Shown piece by piece: positions 44,324 through 53,924 of a DNA stretch of 64,000 bases (its first letter is position 1; each line of letters starts with the position of its first letter). The stretch covers positions 114,649 through 178,648 of the forward strand of contig OMXS01000004.1 of assembly GCA_900315095.1 (NCBI GenBank), given 5' to 3'. A program made the position numbers and the translations under genes. Origin of the DNA: an uncultured Prevotellaceae bacterium. GTDB lineage: Bacteria > Bacteroidota > Bacteroidia > Bacteroidales > Bacteroidaceae. The notes beneath the pieces are model-generated. The model had not been told where the DNA came from, did not search any database, and saw only the letters and a list, made by a program, of their open reading frames with translations.

Positions 44324-47300
44324 ATTTTACATAGTCTTTATTCTGAATGTCGAGCGGACGGCTGTATTGCAGCAGTTCGGTGTCAACCTTTGCATTGTCA
44401 TCGTCAAACTGCATAGGCTTGAACTTCTCCTGCAATGACTGGAAGATGACAAACAATGTAGGCACCACAATGATTTGTAGTATGGTACCGATAAGCATAC
44501 CGCCCACGGCAGCTGCTCCCAGTGTCTGGTTACCATTCTTGCCCACACCTGAAGCGAACATCATAGGCAACAGACCGACTACCATAGCCAGAGAGGTCAT
44601 CAATATAGGACGCAGACGGGCTGCGGCACCCAGCACTGCCGACCATGTTATTGCCATACCTGTCTGACGGCGCTCAAGGGCGAACTGTACAATAAGGATG
44701 GCATTCTTTGCCAAAAGACCTATCAGCATGATGAGTGAAATCTGCATGTATATGTCGTTGGAGTGTCCAAACACCATTGTGAACAGGAAGCAGCCTGCCA
44801 GTCCGAACGGAACTGAAAGCAATACGGCAAGCGGCAGCAGGTATGACTCATACTGTGCAGAGAGGATAAGGTAGATGAATACGAAGCACAACAGGAAGAT
44901 GATGGCTGTCGTGTTGCTTGCCTTTGCCTCCTCACGTGTCAATCCCTGATAGTCGAATGTGTAGCCAGCGGGCAGCACTTCGGCGCCAACTTCCTGGCAA
45001 GCCTTCAAGGCTTCACCGGTAGAGTAGCCGTCTGCCACCGTTGCTGTCACGTTGATAGCCGTGAACAGGTTGAAACGGTTGATGTTCGTAGGACCATATA
45101 CACGTTCCAGACTACAGTATTCTTGCACTGGTGACATGCCGTTAGGGGTGCGCACGTAGATGTTGTTGAGCGACTCGGGTGACATGCGTGACTCTGGAGT
45201 ACCTTGAATCATCACACGGTACAACTTTCCATAGCTGTTGAAGTTAGATGCGTAAAGACCACCATAGTAACCCTGCAGCGTTGAGAGCACGGTTGTTGGC
45301 GATATGCCTGCCTGCTTACACTTGGCAACATTGATGTTTACCATATACTGCGGGTAGTTCGGGTTATATGATGTCATTGCCATCTGGAACTCAGGACGTT
45401 TGTTCAGCGCCTCCAGATATTCCTTAACAATGCCGAAGAATTTGTTCAGGTCACCACCGGTACGGTCCTGCATAACAAGTGACACGCCTGAGCTTGCAGA
45501 GAAACCAGGAATCATAGGCGGTGCGAATGCAAGTATCTGAGCGTCTTTAATATGCGCAGTCTTCAAGAAAATCTGTGCTATGACACCTGTCGATTCATAC
45601 GGGTTGAGGAAGAAACGATAGATGCCATCGCCTTGCCATAGTCCGCTGAGCTTCCACCAGAATCCTTTTTGGCGCTCGGAGAACGGTTTCAGCTTAATGA
45701 TAAATGTGGCTTGGTCTGAACCTGCACCAGCAATGAAGTTGTAGCCTTGTATCTGCTCACGGTTCATGATGGCGGGGTCAGCAGCCAGAATGGAGTCGAC
45801 ATAGGCCACCACTTCCTTGGTGCGTGCCTCTGATGTGGCAGGTGGCATGGAGATGGTACAGAAAAGTGTACCTGTATCCTCGTCAGGCACCAGTCCTGTC
45901 TTGGTTGTATAGAAGGTGAAAGCCAGCACAACGATACCTACTACTACGGCACCGATGATTAACAAAGGCTTGCGTACCAGTTTCTCCAACAGTCTCTTGT
46001 ATTTGCCGATGGTGGTCTCAAATGCGGTGTTGAATGACTTGTGGAACTTGTCCACGCGTGACATCTTCCTCTCCTTGCCGTCTTTGTCGTGTGGCTTTAG
46101 GAAGATAGCACACAGCGCAGGTGACAGAGTCAAGGCGTTCAATGCCGAGATAATGATTGATACGGCCATTGTTACACCGAACTCACGATAGAACGTACCG
46201 CTGGTACCGCCTATAAATGATACAGGCACGAACACGGCTGCCATCACCAGTGTAATGGAGATGATGGCTCCAGAGATCTCGTTCATGGCATCGATACTGG
46301 CTGTCAGCGATGACTTATAACCTAAGTCGAGTTTCGCATGCACCGCCTCAACAACCACGATGGCATCATCGACCACGATGGCAATAGCCAAGAGCAAGGC
46401 CGAGAGCACCAGAAGGTTGATGGAGAAGCCCATTAGGTTGAGGAAGAAGAATGTACCGATGAGTGACACAGGTACGGCGATCAACGGAATCAGCGTTGAG
46501 CGCATGTCCTGTAGGAAGATATAAACCACGATGAACACCAATGCGAGTGTCATGAACAGCGTGAACACCACCTCCTCGATAGAGGCGTAGAGGAACTCTG
46601 TAACGTCATAGTTTATCTTTACTTTCATGCCCGGTGGCATCAGTTTCTGTTGCTCCTCCAGCTCGGCCTTTACCTGCTTGGCAATCTCGTTGGCGTTAGA
46701 ACCAGCAACCTGCTGCACCATAGTCATGATAGACGGCATACCATTATTATGCATCGACACGTCATAACCCTCGCCGCCAAGTTCAATATTGGCAACATCC
46801 TTCAGTTTCAGTGTCTGGCCGTTGACATCACTCCTAATAATGATATTGCCAAACTCCTCGACACTCCTGAAACGTCCGGTATAGCGCATGGCGTATTCAT
46901 AGGACACCGGTGACTGCTGTCCGAATTTACCCGGTGCGGCCTCGATGTTCTGTTCTGCCAGCATTGCTGCAATGTCACTTGGCATCAGGTTGTGCTCTTT
47001 CAGCACCTCAGGTTTCAGCCATATACGCATGGCATAGGTCTTTGAACTGAAGCTTGAAGCGTCACCCACACCTTGGATACGCTTCATTGCAGGCACAAGG
47101 TTGATGGCGTTATAGTTAGTAAGGAACTTGTCGTCATAACGGCCATCGGAGGTCAGTGAGTACATTATCACCTGTGATGACTGACGTTTTACGACGCGCA
47201 CACCAATCTGGTTTACTTCTGCAGGCAGCAGTGCAGCAGCCTGACTGACACGGTTCTGTACGTTTACCGCACACATGTCAGGGTTCATGCCTTGTTTGAA

Positions 47301-47579
47301 CATCACCTGAATCATGGCGGAGCCAGACGATGCAGTGGAGGTGATATAGTCCATGCCCTCCACACCGTTGATGCTCTCTTCCAGAGGTGTGATGACTGCA
47401 TTCTTCACCGTCTCGGCGTCAGCACCAGGGTAGCTGGTGATGACCACAATGTTTGGCGGTGCTATATTGGGGTATTGCTCTATAGGTAGCGACACCAGTC
47501 CGATGGCACCTAACAGAACGATGACTATTGAGATCACCGTCGATAGTACCGGACGTTTAATAAAGTGTGTAAAAGTCAT
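44322..47579 (-). CDS. RND efflux permease (HAE1/AcrB type)
   Basis: Proton-driven inner-membrane drug exporter, 1085 residues. Twelve membrane helices in two repeats with two large periplasmic loops. Proton-relay acids are the Asp pair in AIVVDDAIVVVEAVH (TM4) and Lys in GLLAKNAILIVQFALERR (TM10). N-terminal FIKRPVLSTVISIVIVLLGAIG is typical HAE1. The middle gene of adaptor-permease-channel, 34 bases after the adaptor. The substrate range is not predictable from sequence. Confidence 0.97.
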   Translation of the reverse strand: MTFTHFIKRPVLSTVISIVIVLLGAIGLVSLPIEQYPNIAPPNIVVITSYPGADAETVKNAVITPLEESINGVEGMDYITSTASSGSAMIQVMFKQGMNPDMCAVNVQNRVSQAAALLPAEVNQIGVRVVKRQSSQVIMYSLTSDGRYDDKFLTNYNAINLVPAMKRIQGVGDASSFSSKTYAMRIWLKPEVLKEHNLMPSDIAAMLAEQNIEAAPGKFGQQSPVSYEYAMRYTGRFRSVEEFGNIIIRSDVNGQTLKLKDVANIELGGEGYDVSMHNNGMPSIMTMVQQVAGSNANEIAKQVKAELEEQQKLMPPGMKVKINYDVTEFLYASIEEVVFTLFMTLALVFIVVYIFLQDMRSTLIPLIAVPVSLIGTFFFLNLMGFSINLLVLSALLLAIAIVVDDAIVVVEAVHAKLDLGYKSSLTASIDAMNEISGAIISITLVMAAVFVPVSFIGGTSGTFYREFGVTMAVSIIISALNALTLSPALCAIFLKPHDKDGKERKMSRVDKFHKSFNTAFETTIGKYKRLLEKLVRKPLLIIGAVVVGIVVLAFTFYTTKTGLVPDEDTGTLFCTISMPPATSEARTKEVVAYVDSILAADPAIMNREQIQGYNFIAGAGSDQATFIIKLKPFSERQKGFWWKLSGLWQGDGIYRFFLNPYESTGVIAQIFLKTAHIKDAQILAFAPPMIPGFSASSGVSLVMQDRTGGDLNKFFGIVKEYLEALNKRPEFQMAMTSYNPNYPQYMVNINVAKCKQAGISPTTVLSTLQGYYGGLYASNFNSYGKLYRVMIQGTPESRMSPESLNNIYVRTPNGMSPVQEYCSLERVYGPTNINRFNLFTAINVTATVADGYSTGEALKACQEVGAEVLPAGYTFDYQGLTREEAKASNTTAIIFLLCFVFIYLILSAQYESYLLPLAVLLSVPFGLAGCFLFTMVFGHSNDIYMQISLIMLIGLLAKNAILIVQFALERRQTGMAITWSAVLGAAARLRPILMTSLAMVVGLLPMMFASGVGKNGNQTLGAAAVGGMLIGTILQIIVVPTLFVIFQSLQEKFKPMQFDDDNAKVDTELLQYSRPLDIQNKDYVK

Positions 47580-47613
47580 GTTATTAACAATTTGACGATT
47601 TACAATATACGAT

Positions 47614-48798
47614 TTACTTCTTCATCCCATTCACGATGTCGCCAGCCGTCATCGCCTTTGCCTGTTCGCTAATTTTCTGTTTGTAGCGTTCTTGGGTTAT
47701 TGGGATAATCTCCATACCGTCACTCAACTTCGTTACACCGTTTGTAACATACTTGTCACCAATGTTCAAGCCACTAGTAACGATGAAGTTCTTGCCGTCG
47801 TTCTGTGGGTCAACGGTGATTTCGGTGTACTTAACTTTGTTGTCTTTTCCTACGAGATATACGAATATCTTGTCCTGAACCTCTACTGTCACGCTCTGCG
47901 GGATTATAATCGCACTGCTCTCAGAGCGTGGGATAATGATAGAACCTGAACTTCCCGATTTCAGCAAACGCTGTGGGTTGGGGAAACGTGCTATCATCTG
48001 GATGCTACCCGTGGCGGGATCAACCACACCACTAGCCTTTGCTAGACGACCTGTCTCTACATATGTGCTGCCATCGGCAAGTTGAAGTCTAAGGTCTGGG
48101 TAACTTTCTATTGCTGCCTGTATGCTGCCTGCGTTCTTCGTCATGTTAAGAACGTCTCTCTCGGTCATTGAGAAATACGCCTCGATGGTGCTGATGTTAG
48201 ATACCGTTGTCAGTGCAGGCGTGCTTGAGGCACTTACCATTGCGCCTTCCTTGTATGGCAGATTGCCTATCACTCCGGAAGTAGGACTTTTCACGTAGCA
48301 GAAACTCAGTGTCTCCCTTGCAGATGCAAGGGAAGCGCGTGCCTGTGCAAGTTGTGCCAATGCACTTTCATAGCTGTTCTTAGAACTTTGCAGTTCGAAA
48401 TCTCCAATCACCTTGTTCTCATGGAGTTTCTGGCTGTTCTCGTATGCAAGCTTCTGCGTGTTGCATTGTGCTGTGGCTGTGTTTACTGCAGCCTGGGCCT
48501 GACGTACGGCAGCCTGATAAGTGGCATTGTCGATAACGAAGAGCAGTTGTCCAGCGCCAACGGTCTGACCTTCCTTTACATACACTTTCGTGATGAAGCC
48601 TGCCACTTTAGGACGTATCTCCACATCCTGGATTCCTTTCAGTGAGGCAGGATAGGATGTCTGCATCGTAGTACTTTGGTTTGTCACGGTCTCGACGGGA
48701 TATTCGTTGTCGCCGAAGTTCATGCCGCCATTATTTCCGCCACACGAAGCGAGCATGGCGGTAACAGCAGCGAACAGTAAGAATTTCTTTTTCTTCAT
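47614..48798 (-). CDS. RND efflux periplasmic adaptor (membrane fusion protein)
   Basis: 394-residue lipoprotein (signal ending MLASC, Cys19) linking permease and channel. Visible parts are the barrel-sandwich start VEIRPKVAGFITKVYVKEGQTV, a coiled-coil hairpin (QAAVNTATAQCNTQ, LAQARASLASARET), the lipoyl return YVKSPTSGVIGNLPYKEG and a C-terminal beta-barrel. First gene of the operon behind a consensus promoter at 48888. Start at MKKKKFLL; the longer frame upstream is excluded by signal-peptide logic. Confidence 0.95.
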   Translation of the reverse strand: MKKKKFLLFAAVTAMLASCGGNNGGMNFGDNEYPVETVTNQSTTMQTSYPASLKGIQDVEIRPKVAGFITKVYVKEGQTVGAGQLLFVIDNATYQAAVRQAQAAVNTATAQCNTQKLAYENSQKLHENKVIGDFELQSSKNSYESALAQLAQARASLASARETLSFCYVKSPTSGVIGNLPYKEGAMVSASSTPALTTVSNISTIEAYFSMTERDVLNMTKNAGSIQAAIESYPDLRLQLADGSTYVETGRLAKASGVVDPATGSIQMIARFPNPQRLLKSGSSGSIIIPRSESSAIIIPQSVTVEVQDKIFVYLVGKDNKVKYTEITVDPQNDGKNFIVTSGLNIGDKYVTNGVTKLSDGMEIIPITQERYKQKISEQAKAMTAGDIVNGMKK

Positions 48799-48887
48799 AC
48801 CTATTTTATTTATTTTGTCTGTTTTGTTGTTCTTTTCTATTAAACCTCTCAATGAAAACTTATGCAGGAAAATTAGTTTTCAAAGTG

Positions 48888-48917
48888 CAAAGTTATGAAA
48901 TTTATCATTACGTTCAA
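48888..48917 (-). promoter_or_regulatory. Promoter of the efflux-lpxA operon
   Basis: On the minus strand ATTG, 19 bases, TAACTTTG. It sits in the 136-base gap after the cca stop and 90 bases before the adaptor ATG, so an untranslated leader of about 85 bases is expected. No TetR/MarR regulator gene is adjacent. Confidence 0.7.
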
Positions 48918-48934
48918 TGGTTGCACGCGAATTA

Positions 48935-50482
48935 TTAAATAGAATTAACAATGTTGAGCCCCATGCTCTTTGCCTTTTCTACAAGCAGTTGCATGAGTGG
49001 TTCCCGTTCGTTTGCCACACGGTTGTCGAGCACCGCTTCCTTGAGGCATTTCTTCAGTTCACCCACTTCGCGCGATGGCTGAAGTCCGAACATATGCATT
49101 ATCTCGTTGCCGTCGATTACCGGCTGGAGCAGCCGTTTATAGTCTTTCTCTTTCAGTTCCACGAGCTTCTCGCGCACCATGCGGAAATTATCGCGGAAAC
49201 GGGCCTTTCGCACCTCGTTCTTAGATGTGATGTCTGCTTCGCACAGTGTCATTAGGTCGTCGATGTCGTCGCCAGCATCGTTTAACAGTCGTCGCACGGC
49301 ACTGTCAGTCACCTCCTCGTCGGCGATAACGATGGGGCGCATGTGAAGGTCGACAAGTTTCTGCACGTATTTCATCTTGGCATCGAGAGGCAGTTTCAGT
49401 CGTCTGAATATCTGCGGCACCATCTTCGCTCCAATGAAATTATGGTTGTGAAAAGTCCATCCCGTTGCATTATCCCATCGTTTCGACTTGGGTTTCCCGA
49501 TGTCGTGCAGAAGTGCCGCCCAACGCAGCCAAAGCGAGTCTTCTGGAGCTGCCTGTGCCACGTTGTCGAGCACCTCCAGAGTGTGGTAGAAGTTGTTCTT
49601 GTGAGCCCGTCCGTTGCGTGTCTCCACGGCGTCAAGCAGGCACAGTTCGGGCAGAATCTCCTGCAGAAGCCCTGAGCGGTAGAGGTCATAGATGCCGCGG
49701 CTGGGTTTGTCGGTCATCATTATTTTGTTCAGTTCGTCCTGTATTCGCTCGTTGCTGATAATCTTCAGTCGGTGAGCATTCCTCAACAGGGCGTCGAAGG
49801 TCTCGTCTTCGATGTTGAATTTCAACTGTGCCGCGAATCTCACGCATCGAAGCATGCGCAGAGGGTCGTCGGAAAAGGTGATATCGGGGTCAAGCGGAGT
49901 GCGTATGATGCCGTCCTCCATGTCATAGATGCCGTCAAAAGGGTCTACGAGTTCTCCGAAGCGATTGCTGTTGAGGCATATAGCAAGCGCATTGATGGTG
50001 AAGTCGCGGCGGTTTTGGTCATCCTCTAGAGTTCCGTCTTCTACAATAGGCTTTCGCGAGTCGCGGTTGTAACTCTCTTTGCGGGCTCCCACGAATTCAA
50101 CCTCCAGTGGGTGCTGGGTGTTGGGTGACGGGTGTTGGCGATCACTATTATTGTCCACCATGCTATTATCAATTGCCAAGCCTCCATCACCAAACGCCCG
50201 ACTTCCGTCACCCATCACCTTCACTTGTGCCGTCCCAAAGTTGCGGAACACAGAGAGGTGGGCGCGCCTGCCAAGACGTTTCTTCAGTTCGGTGGCGACG
50301 GCAATGCCACTTCCCACAACCACCACGTCGATGTCGTTAGATGGGCGCTCGAGGAATATGTCGCGAACGTAGCCGCCCACAACGTAACATTCCACTCCGA
50401 GCAAGTCGGCTACCTCTGAAATCCTATGAAATATGTCTTTATCGAGTATATTCGCCAATTCGGCGTCGCTATACATTCTCAT
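48935..50482 (-). CDS. cca: CCA tRNA nucleotidyltransferase with HD domain and an in-frame insert
   Basis: Adds or repairs the 3' CCA end of tRNAs; about 515 residues. The head domain has YVVGGYVRDIFLERPSNDID (nucleotidyltransferase GG and DxD acids) and RRDFTINALA; the neck RMLRCVRFAAQL; a C-terminal HD domain WAALLHDIGKPKS. Between FGTAQVKV and EVEFVGARKES, where relatives have only three or four residues, about 38 extra residues are encoded by a palindromic repeat at 50104-50222. Start at 50482: the promoter -7 box at 50502-50509 puts the ATG at 50500 at or upstream of the transcript start. Confidence 0.93.
   Translation of the reverse strand: MRMYSDAELANILDKDIFHRISEVADLLGVECYVVGGYVRDIFLERPSNDIDVVVVGSGIAVATELKKRLGRRAHLSVFRNFGTAQVKVMGDGSRAFGDGGLAIDNSMVDNNSDRQHPSPNTQHPLEVEFVGARKESYNRDSRKPIVEDGTLEDDQNRRDFTINALAICLNSNRFGELVDPFDGIYDMEDGIIRTPLDPDITFSDDPLRMLRCVRFAAQLKFNIEDETFDALLRNAHRLKIISNERIQDELNKIMMTDKPSRGIYDLYRSGLLQEILPELCLLDAVETRNGRAHKNNFYHTLEVLDNVAQAAPEDSLWLRWAALLHDIGKPKSKRWDNATGWTFHNHNFIGAKMVPQIFRRLKLPLDAKMKYVQKLVDLHMRPIVIADEEVTDSAVRRLLNDAGDDIDDLMTLCEADITSKNEVRKARFRDNFRMVREKLVELKEKDYKRLLQPVIDGNEIMHMFGLQPSREVGELKKCLKEAVLDNRVANEREPLMQLLVEKAKSMGLNIVNSI
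50104..50222. repeat. Inverted-repeat element inserted in frame within cca
   Basis: About 119 bases whose ends are mutually complementary: GGGTGACGG-type text near 50121-50132 against CCGTCACCC at about 50205-50213, with GGGTGCTGGGTGTTGGG units on one side and CACCCATCACC on the other. The middle contains ATTATCAATTGCCAAG, another intergenic-repeat token of this genome. It is translated without stop codons as a Gly/Asp/Asn/Ser/His/Pro-rich loop. It belongs to the same family as the spacers at 44240 and 53827. Confidence 0.75.
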
Positions 50483-50501
50483 AAATTGCTCAATTTGCAT
50501 G

Positions 50502-50533
50502 CAAAGATACGGCAAAAAAGGCGGAATACAAAA
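50502..50533 (-). promoter_or_regulatory. Promoter of cca
   Basis: On the minus strand TTTTTG, exactly 19 bases, TATCTTTG: consensus Bacteroidota promoter. The transcript start falls near 50495, which decides the cca start codon as 50482 (or 50476). Confidence 0.75.
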
Positions 50534-50649
50534 AGAAAGGAACCTTTTTTGGACACAAAGACATAAGTTTTCGGACATAAAGATGCACATTTCAGATTTA
50601 TTGTATAACTTTGCAACGTTATAACGCAGATAGAACGACAGAAAGAATT

Positions 50650-51108
50650 ATGAAAAAAACAATTATATTGATGATGCTGGCTGCAGTTGCACTGGTATCG
50701 TGCAAGCAGACGGATGCTCAAGAGAAGGCAATGGGGTTGTTGAAACAAGCACAACAGCAGTATGAGGAAGGACAGTTTGACGCTGCTCTTGCCAGCATCG
50801 ACTCTTTGCGACGTGTCTATCCTAATGCCATCGAGGTGCGTCAGCGTGCTCTAACACTCTATCAGGATGTATGCCTGAAGCAGGCACAGCAGAACGTGGA
50901 ACGTATGGATGCCGAGCTGCAGGAGTTGAAAACGGATTATAACACGCAGAAGAAGATGGCCGAACTGCATCATTCTGAGGGCACAGCAACGGAGGAAGAA
51001 CTGATGCGTGTGAACATGCTGAGGCTGAAACGTGACTCTCTGCAGACGCGTTTCGACACCGAGTGTGCCAAGGTGAAACTGATAAGGCAGAAACAGAAAG
51101 AAGGGTGA
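50650..51108 (+). CDS. Small coiled-coil lipoprotein
   Basis: 152 residues, unnamed. Lipoprotein signal ends AVALVSC (Cys18). A TPR-like helical pair (AMGLLKQAQQQYEEGQFDAALASID) is followed by a coiled coil (QQNVERMDAELQELKTDYNTQ; LRLKRDSLQTRFDTE). TAACTTTG at 50605-50612 is the probable -7 box. Divergent from cca; likely a periplasmic or outer-membrane-attached helper. Function unknown. Confidence 0.8.
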   Translation: MKKTIILMMLAAVALVSCKQTDAQEKAMGLLKQAQQQYEEGQFDAALASIDSLRRVYPNAIEVRQRALTLYQDVCLKQAQQNVERMDAELQELKTDYNTQKKMAELHHSEGTATEEELMRVNMLRLKRDSLQTRFDTECAKVKLIRQKQKEG

Positions 51109-51217
51109 TGACGCCCGATTATTGCGATAGCAATAGGGCTAATTGTGTTTTTTAACGTGATTCTCTTCGCTATATCGGAAAAATACATTAATTTTGCACC
51201 CAAATTTTAAAAGTATA

Positions 51218-51769
51218 ATGTGTAACAAGGCAAGCAACACAGAGCAACAGTTCAGAGCGGTAATGAAAGAATGCCGCGAACTGTTCTCGAAAAAACTTCA
51301 CGACTACGGTGCTTCATGGCGTATCCTGCGCCCGTCATCGCTTACCGACCAGCTGTTCATCAAGGCAAAGCGCATACGCTCGCTCGAGATAAAGAAAGAG
51401 TCGCTGGTGGGCGAGGGCATACGGCCAGAGTTCATCGCCCTGATAAACTATGGAATCGTGGGGCTCATACAGTTGGAGCGTGGTTACGTTGACTCTGTTG
51501 ACTTGTCGCCCGAGGACGCGATGGCGCTCTACGATGCCCATGCCGACGAGGCGTTGCAACTGATGCTTCGCAAGAATCACGACTACGACGAGGCGTGGCG
51601 CTCGATGCGCGTTAGCAGTTACACAGACTTTATACTTACCAAATTGCAGCGCATAAAGGAGATTGAAGACCTTGCTGGCAACACTCTCGTGAGCGAGGGC
51701 ATCGATGCCAACTATATGGACATCATCAACTATGCTGCATTCGGTGTGATTAAGTTGAGCGAATGGTGA
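51218..51769 (+). CDS. DUF1599 family protein
   Basis: 183 residues made of two similar halves, each containing K/N-x-H-D-Y-x2-(A/S)-W-R ([13 protein letters not shown] and [13 protein letters not shown]) and a later E-G-I-(R/D)-(P/A)-x-(F/Y) followed by an NYG/NYA helix. This is the duplicated DUF1599 fold, distantly like all-alpha nucleotide pyrophosphatases, but no activity is established. TAATTTTG lies at 51189-51196. Its stop overlaps the next gene's start by seven bases, indicating translational coupling. Confidence 0.88.
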   Translation: MCNKASNTEQQFRAVMKECRELFSKKLHDYGASWRILRPSSLTDQLFIKAKRIRSLEIKKESLVGEGIRPEFIALINYGIVGLIQLERGYVDSVDLSPEDAMALYDAHADEALQLMLRKNHDYDEAWRSMRVSSYTDFILTKLQRIKEIEDLAGNTLVSEGIDANYMDIINYAAFGVIKLSEW

Positions 51770-53823
51770 AACTGCTCGTGAATATCTGCCGGTTGGTTGT
51801 TGCCGTGACGTTTATCTTTTCAGGATTTGTCAAGGCAATTGACCCGCTAGGCACACAATATAAGATTGAAGACTATGCCGAGGCTGCGGGATTACTGAGC
51901 CTGACTTACCCATGGGCAACGCTGGGACTCTCGGTGGCTCTTTCAGCATTGGAGTTCTGCTTGGGTGTTTTCCTGCTGTTTGCCATCCATCGCCGCATGG
52001 TGTCACGTATAACGGTGGTGTTCATGGCGGTGATGACGCTTGTGACACTCTGGATCTGGATTGGCGACCCCGTGAAAGATTGCGGATGCTTCGGCGATGC
52101 GGTACATCTGAGCAACGGTCAGACATTGCTGAAGAACATAGTGTTGCTGGCATGTGCGGTGGTGCTCGTTTGGCGTCCGCGTGACATGGTGAGGTTCATC
52201 AGCCGGACAAACCAGTGGATAGTGATAAACTACACCGTGCTGTTCATAGTGCTGGTAAGCATATACTGCCTCTACCACCTGCCGCTGTTCGACTTCCGTC
52301 CGTATCATGTGGGTGCCGACATCAAGAAAGGCATGGAGATGCCCGAGGGAGTGAAGGGACCGGAGTTCGAGACAACGTTCATTATGGAGAAGGACGGCGT
52401 GAGGAAAGAGTTCTCTTTGGAGAATTATCCCGATTCCACATGGACGTTCATCGACAGCAAGACGGTGCAGACAAGCGAGGGATATGTTCCACCTATCCAC
52501 GACTTCTCGATAACCACACAGGGCGAAGGGGAGGACATCACCGAGGAGGTGCTTGCAGACAAAGGGTACACCTTCCTGCTTGTGGCACCGCAACTGGAGA
52601 AAGCCGACGACTCAAACTTCGGCGATATAGATAGGATTCACGAATATGCAGCTGATGGCGGCATGCGATTCATAGGACTCACGGCGAGCAGCGACGATGC
52701 CATCAGCCGATGGCGCGAGATGACAGGAGCAGAGTATGATTTCTGCATCACCGACGGCACGACGCTGAAGACAATCATCAGAAGCAACCCAGGACTTGTG
52801 CTGCTAAAGGAAGGTAGAGTGGTGGGGAAGTGGAGTCACAACGACCTCCCAGACCCTCAGTCGGAGGAGTTCAAAAGTCTTCTCGCTGACGGTTCTGCCG
52901 AAGGCACGGTGCAGACGGCAAAGAAACTGCTCAAGGTAACGCTTTGGTTCTTCATACCGCTGTTGTTGCTCACGCTTGCCGACCGCCTGTGGGCGTGGAC
53001 CCGCTGGGTGAGGAAAAAGGAAAAGTCAAATAAGTTATATAAACTCTTAAACAAAAAGAAGACAATGAGAAAGAAAATTGTAGCAGGTAACTGGAAAATG
53101 AACCTCAACCTGCAGGAAGGTGTGGCTCTGGCAAAAGAGCTTAACGATGCACTCACAGCAGAGAAGCCAAATTGCGGTGTCATCATCTGCACTCCTTTCA
53201 TTCACCTTGCCTCTGTGGCACATGTAATTAATCAGGACGTTCTGGCACTTGGTGCTGAGAACTGCGCTGACAAGGAGAAGGGTGCTTACACAGGTGAGGT
53301 AAGCGCAGAAATGGTAAAGAGCACTGGTGCCCAGTATGTAATACTCGGCCACTCGGAGCGTCGCGGATACTATAACGAGACACCTGAGATTCTCAAGGAG
53401 AAGGTGCTGCTCGCACTGAAGAACGACCTGAAGGTTATCTTCTGCATCGGCGAAAGCCTTGAGGAGCGCGAGGCAAACAAGCAGAACGAGGTGGTAAAGG
53501 CAGAACTCGAGGGTTCAGTGTTCAACCTCTCTGAGGAAGACTTCCGCAAGATTGTCATCGCTTACGAGCCAATCTGGGCTATCGGAACAGGCAAGACTGC
53601 TACTTCTGACCAGGCAGAGGAGATTCACGCATACATCCGTTCTATCATCGCTGAGAAGTACGGACAGGGCGTGGCAGACGACACAACCATCCTCTACGGC
53701 GGCTCTTGCAAGGCAAGCAATGCTCCTGAACTGTTCGCTAAGCCCGACATCGACGGCGGACTCATCGGTGGCGCTTCACTGAAGGCTGCTGACTTCAAGG
53801 GCATCATCGACGCTTGGAAATAA
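51763..53823 (+). CDS. BT_3928-type DoxX/MauE membrane protein fused in frame to TpiA
   Basis: Open frame of 686 residues without a stop. Residues 1-165 form four membrane helices of the DoxX/MauE type with [13 protein letters not shown] (Cys pair). Residues about 185-395 are a thioredoxin-like periplasmic domain ([31 protein letters not shown]) and about 395-415 a last membrane helix. In other Bacteroidales this protein ends here and tpiA is separate. Here a 19-residue Lys/Asn/Leu-rich linker ([20 protein letters not shown]) runs into Met435, the TpiA start. Either a true membrane-tethered fusion or a one-base error in the A-runs near 53010-53030 hiding a stop. Confidence 0.75.
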   Translation: MVKLLVNICRLVVAVTFIFSGFVKAIDPLGTQYKIEDYAEAAGLLSLTYPWATLGLSVALSALEFCLGVFLLFAIHRRMVSRITVVFMAVMTLVTLWIWIGDPVKDCGCFGDAVHLSNGQTLLKNIVLLACAVVLVWRPRDMVRFISRTNQWIVINYTVLFIVLVSIYCLYHLPLFDFRPYHVGADIKKGMEMPEGVKGPEFETTFIMEKDGVRKEFSLENYPDSTWTFIDSKTVQTSEGYVPPIHDFSITTQGEGEDITEEVLADKGYTFLLVAPQLEKADDSNFGDIDRIHEYAADGGMRFIGLTASSDDAISRWREMTGAEYDFCITDGTTLKTIIRSNPGLVLLKEGRVVGKWSHNDLPDPQSEEFKSLLADGSAEGTVQTAKKLLKVTLWFFIPLLLLTLADRLWAWTRWVRKKEKSNKLYKLLNKKKTMRKKIVAGNWKMNLNLQEGVALAKELNDALTAEKPNCGVIICTPFIHLASVAHVINQDVLALGAENCADKEKGAYTGEVSAEMVKSTGAQYVILGHSERRGYYNETPEILKEKVLLALKNDLKVIFCIGESLEEREANKQNEVVKAELEGSVFNLSEEDFRKIVIAYEPIWAIGTGKTATSDQAEEIHAYIRSIIAEKYGQGVADDTTILYGGSCKASNAPELFAKPDIDGGLIGGASLKAADFKGIIDAWK
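53065..53823 (+). CDS. tpiA: Triosephosphate isomerase
   Basis: Glycolytic enzyme interconverting DHAP and glyceraldehyde-3-phosphate, 252 residues counted from the ATG at 53065. All key residues are present: Lys in AGNWKMNLN, catalytic His in ILGHSERR, catalytic Glu in [14 protein letters not shown], phosphate loop YGGSCKASN and GLIGGASL. It can start independently at 53065 even though the upstream membrane-protein frame continues into it. Part of the DUF1599, BT_3928, tpiA, SPOR, folE cluster. Confidence 0.96.
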   Translation: MRKKIVAGNWKMNLNLQEGVALAKELNDALTAEKPNCGVIICTPFIHLASVAHVINQDVLALGAENCADKEKGAYTGEVSAEMVKSTGAQYVILGHSERRGYYNETPEILKEKVLLALKNDLKVIFCIGESLEEREANKQNEVVKAELEGSVFNLSEEDFRKIVIAYEPIWAIGTGKTATSDQAEEIHAYIRSIIAEKYGQGVADDTTILYGGSCKASNAPELFAKPDIDGGLIGGASLKAADFKGIIDAWK

Positions 53824-53826
53824 ATT

Positions 53827-53915
53827 CCTTGGGTGTTAGGTGTTGGGTGTTGGTGAAATTCCACCACCCATCACCTATAACCCATCACCTATAACCCAAC
53901 AATCCCACCACCTAT
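53827..53915. repeat. Dispersed inverted-repeat element between tpiA and the SPOR gene
   Basis: Fills the spacer: GGGTGTTAGGTGTTGGGTGTTGG on the left (three GGTGTT units), then GAAATTCC as turn, and CCACCACCCATCACC plus three ACCCATCACCTATA-like units on the right. The sides can pair. Same family as 44240-44323 and the cca insert. Confidence 0.65.
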
Positions 53916-53924
53916 CAGCTAAAT

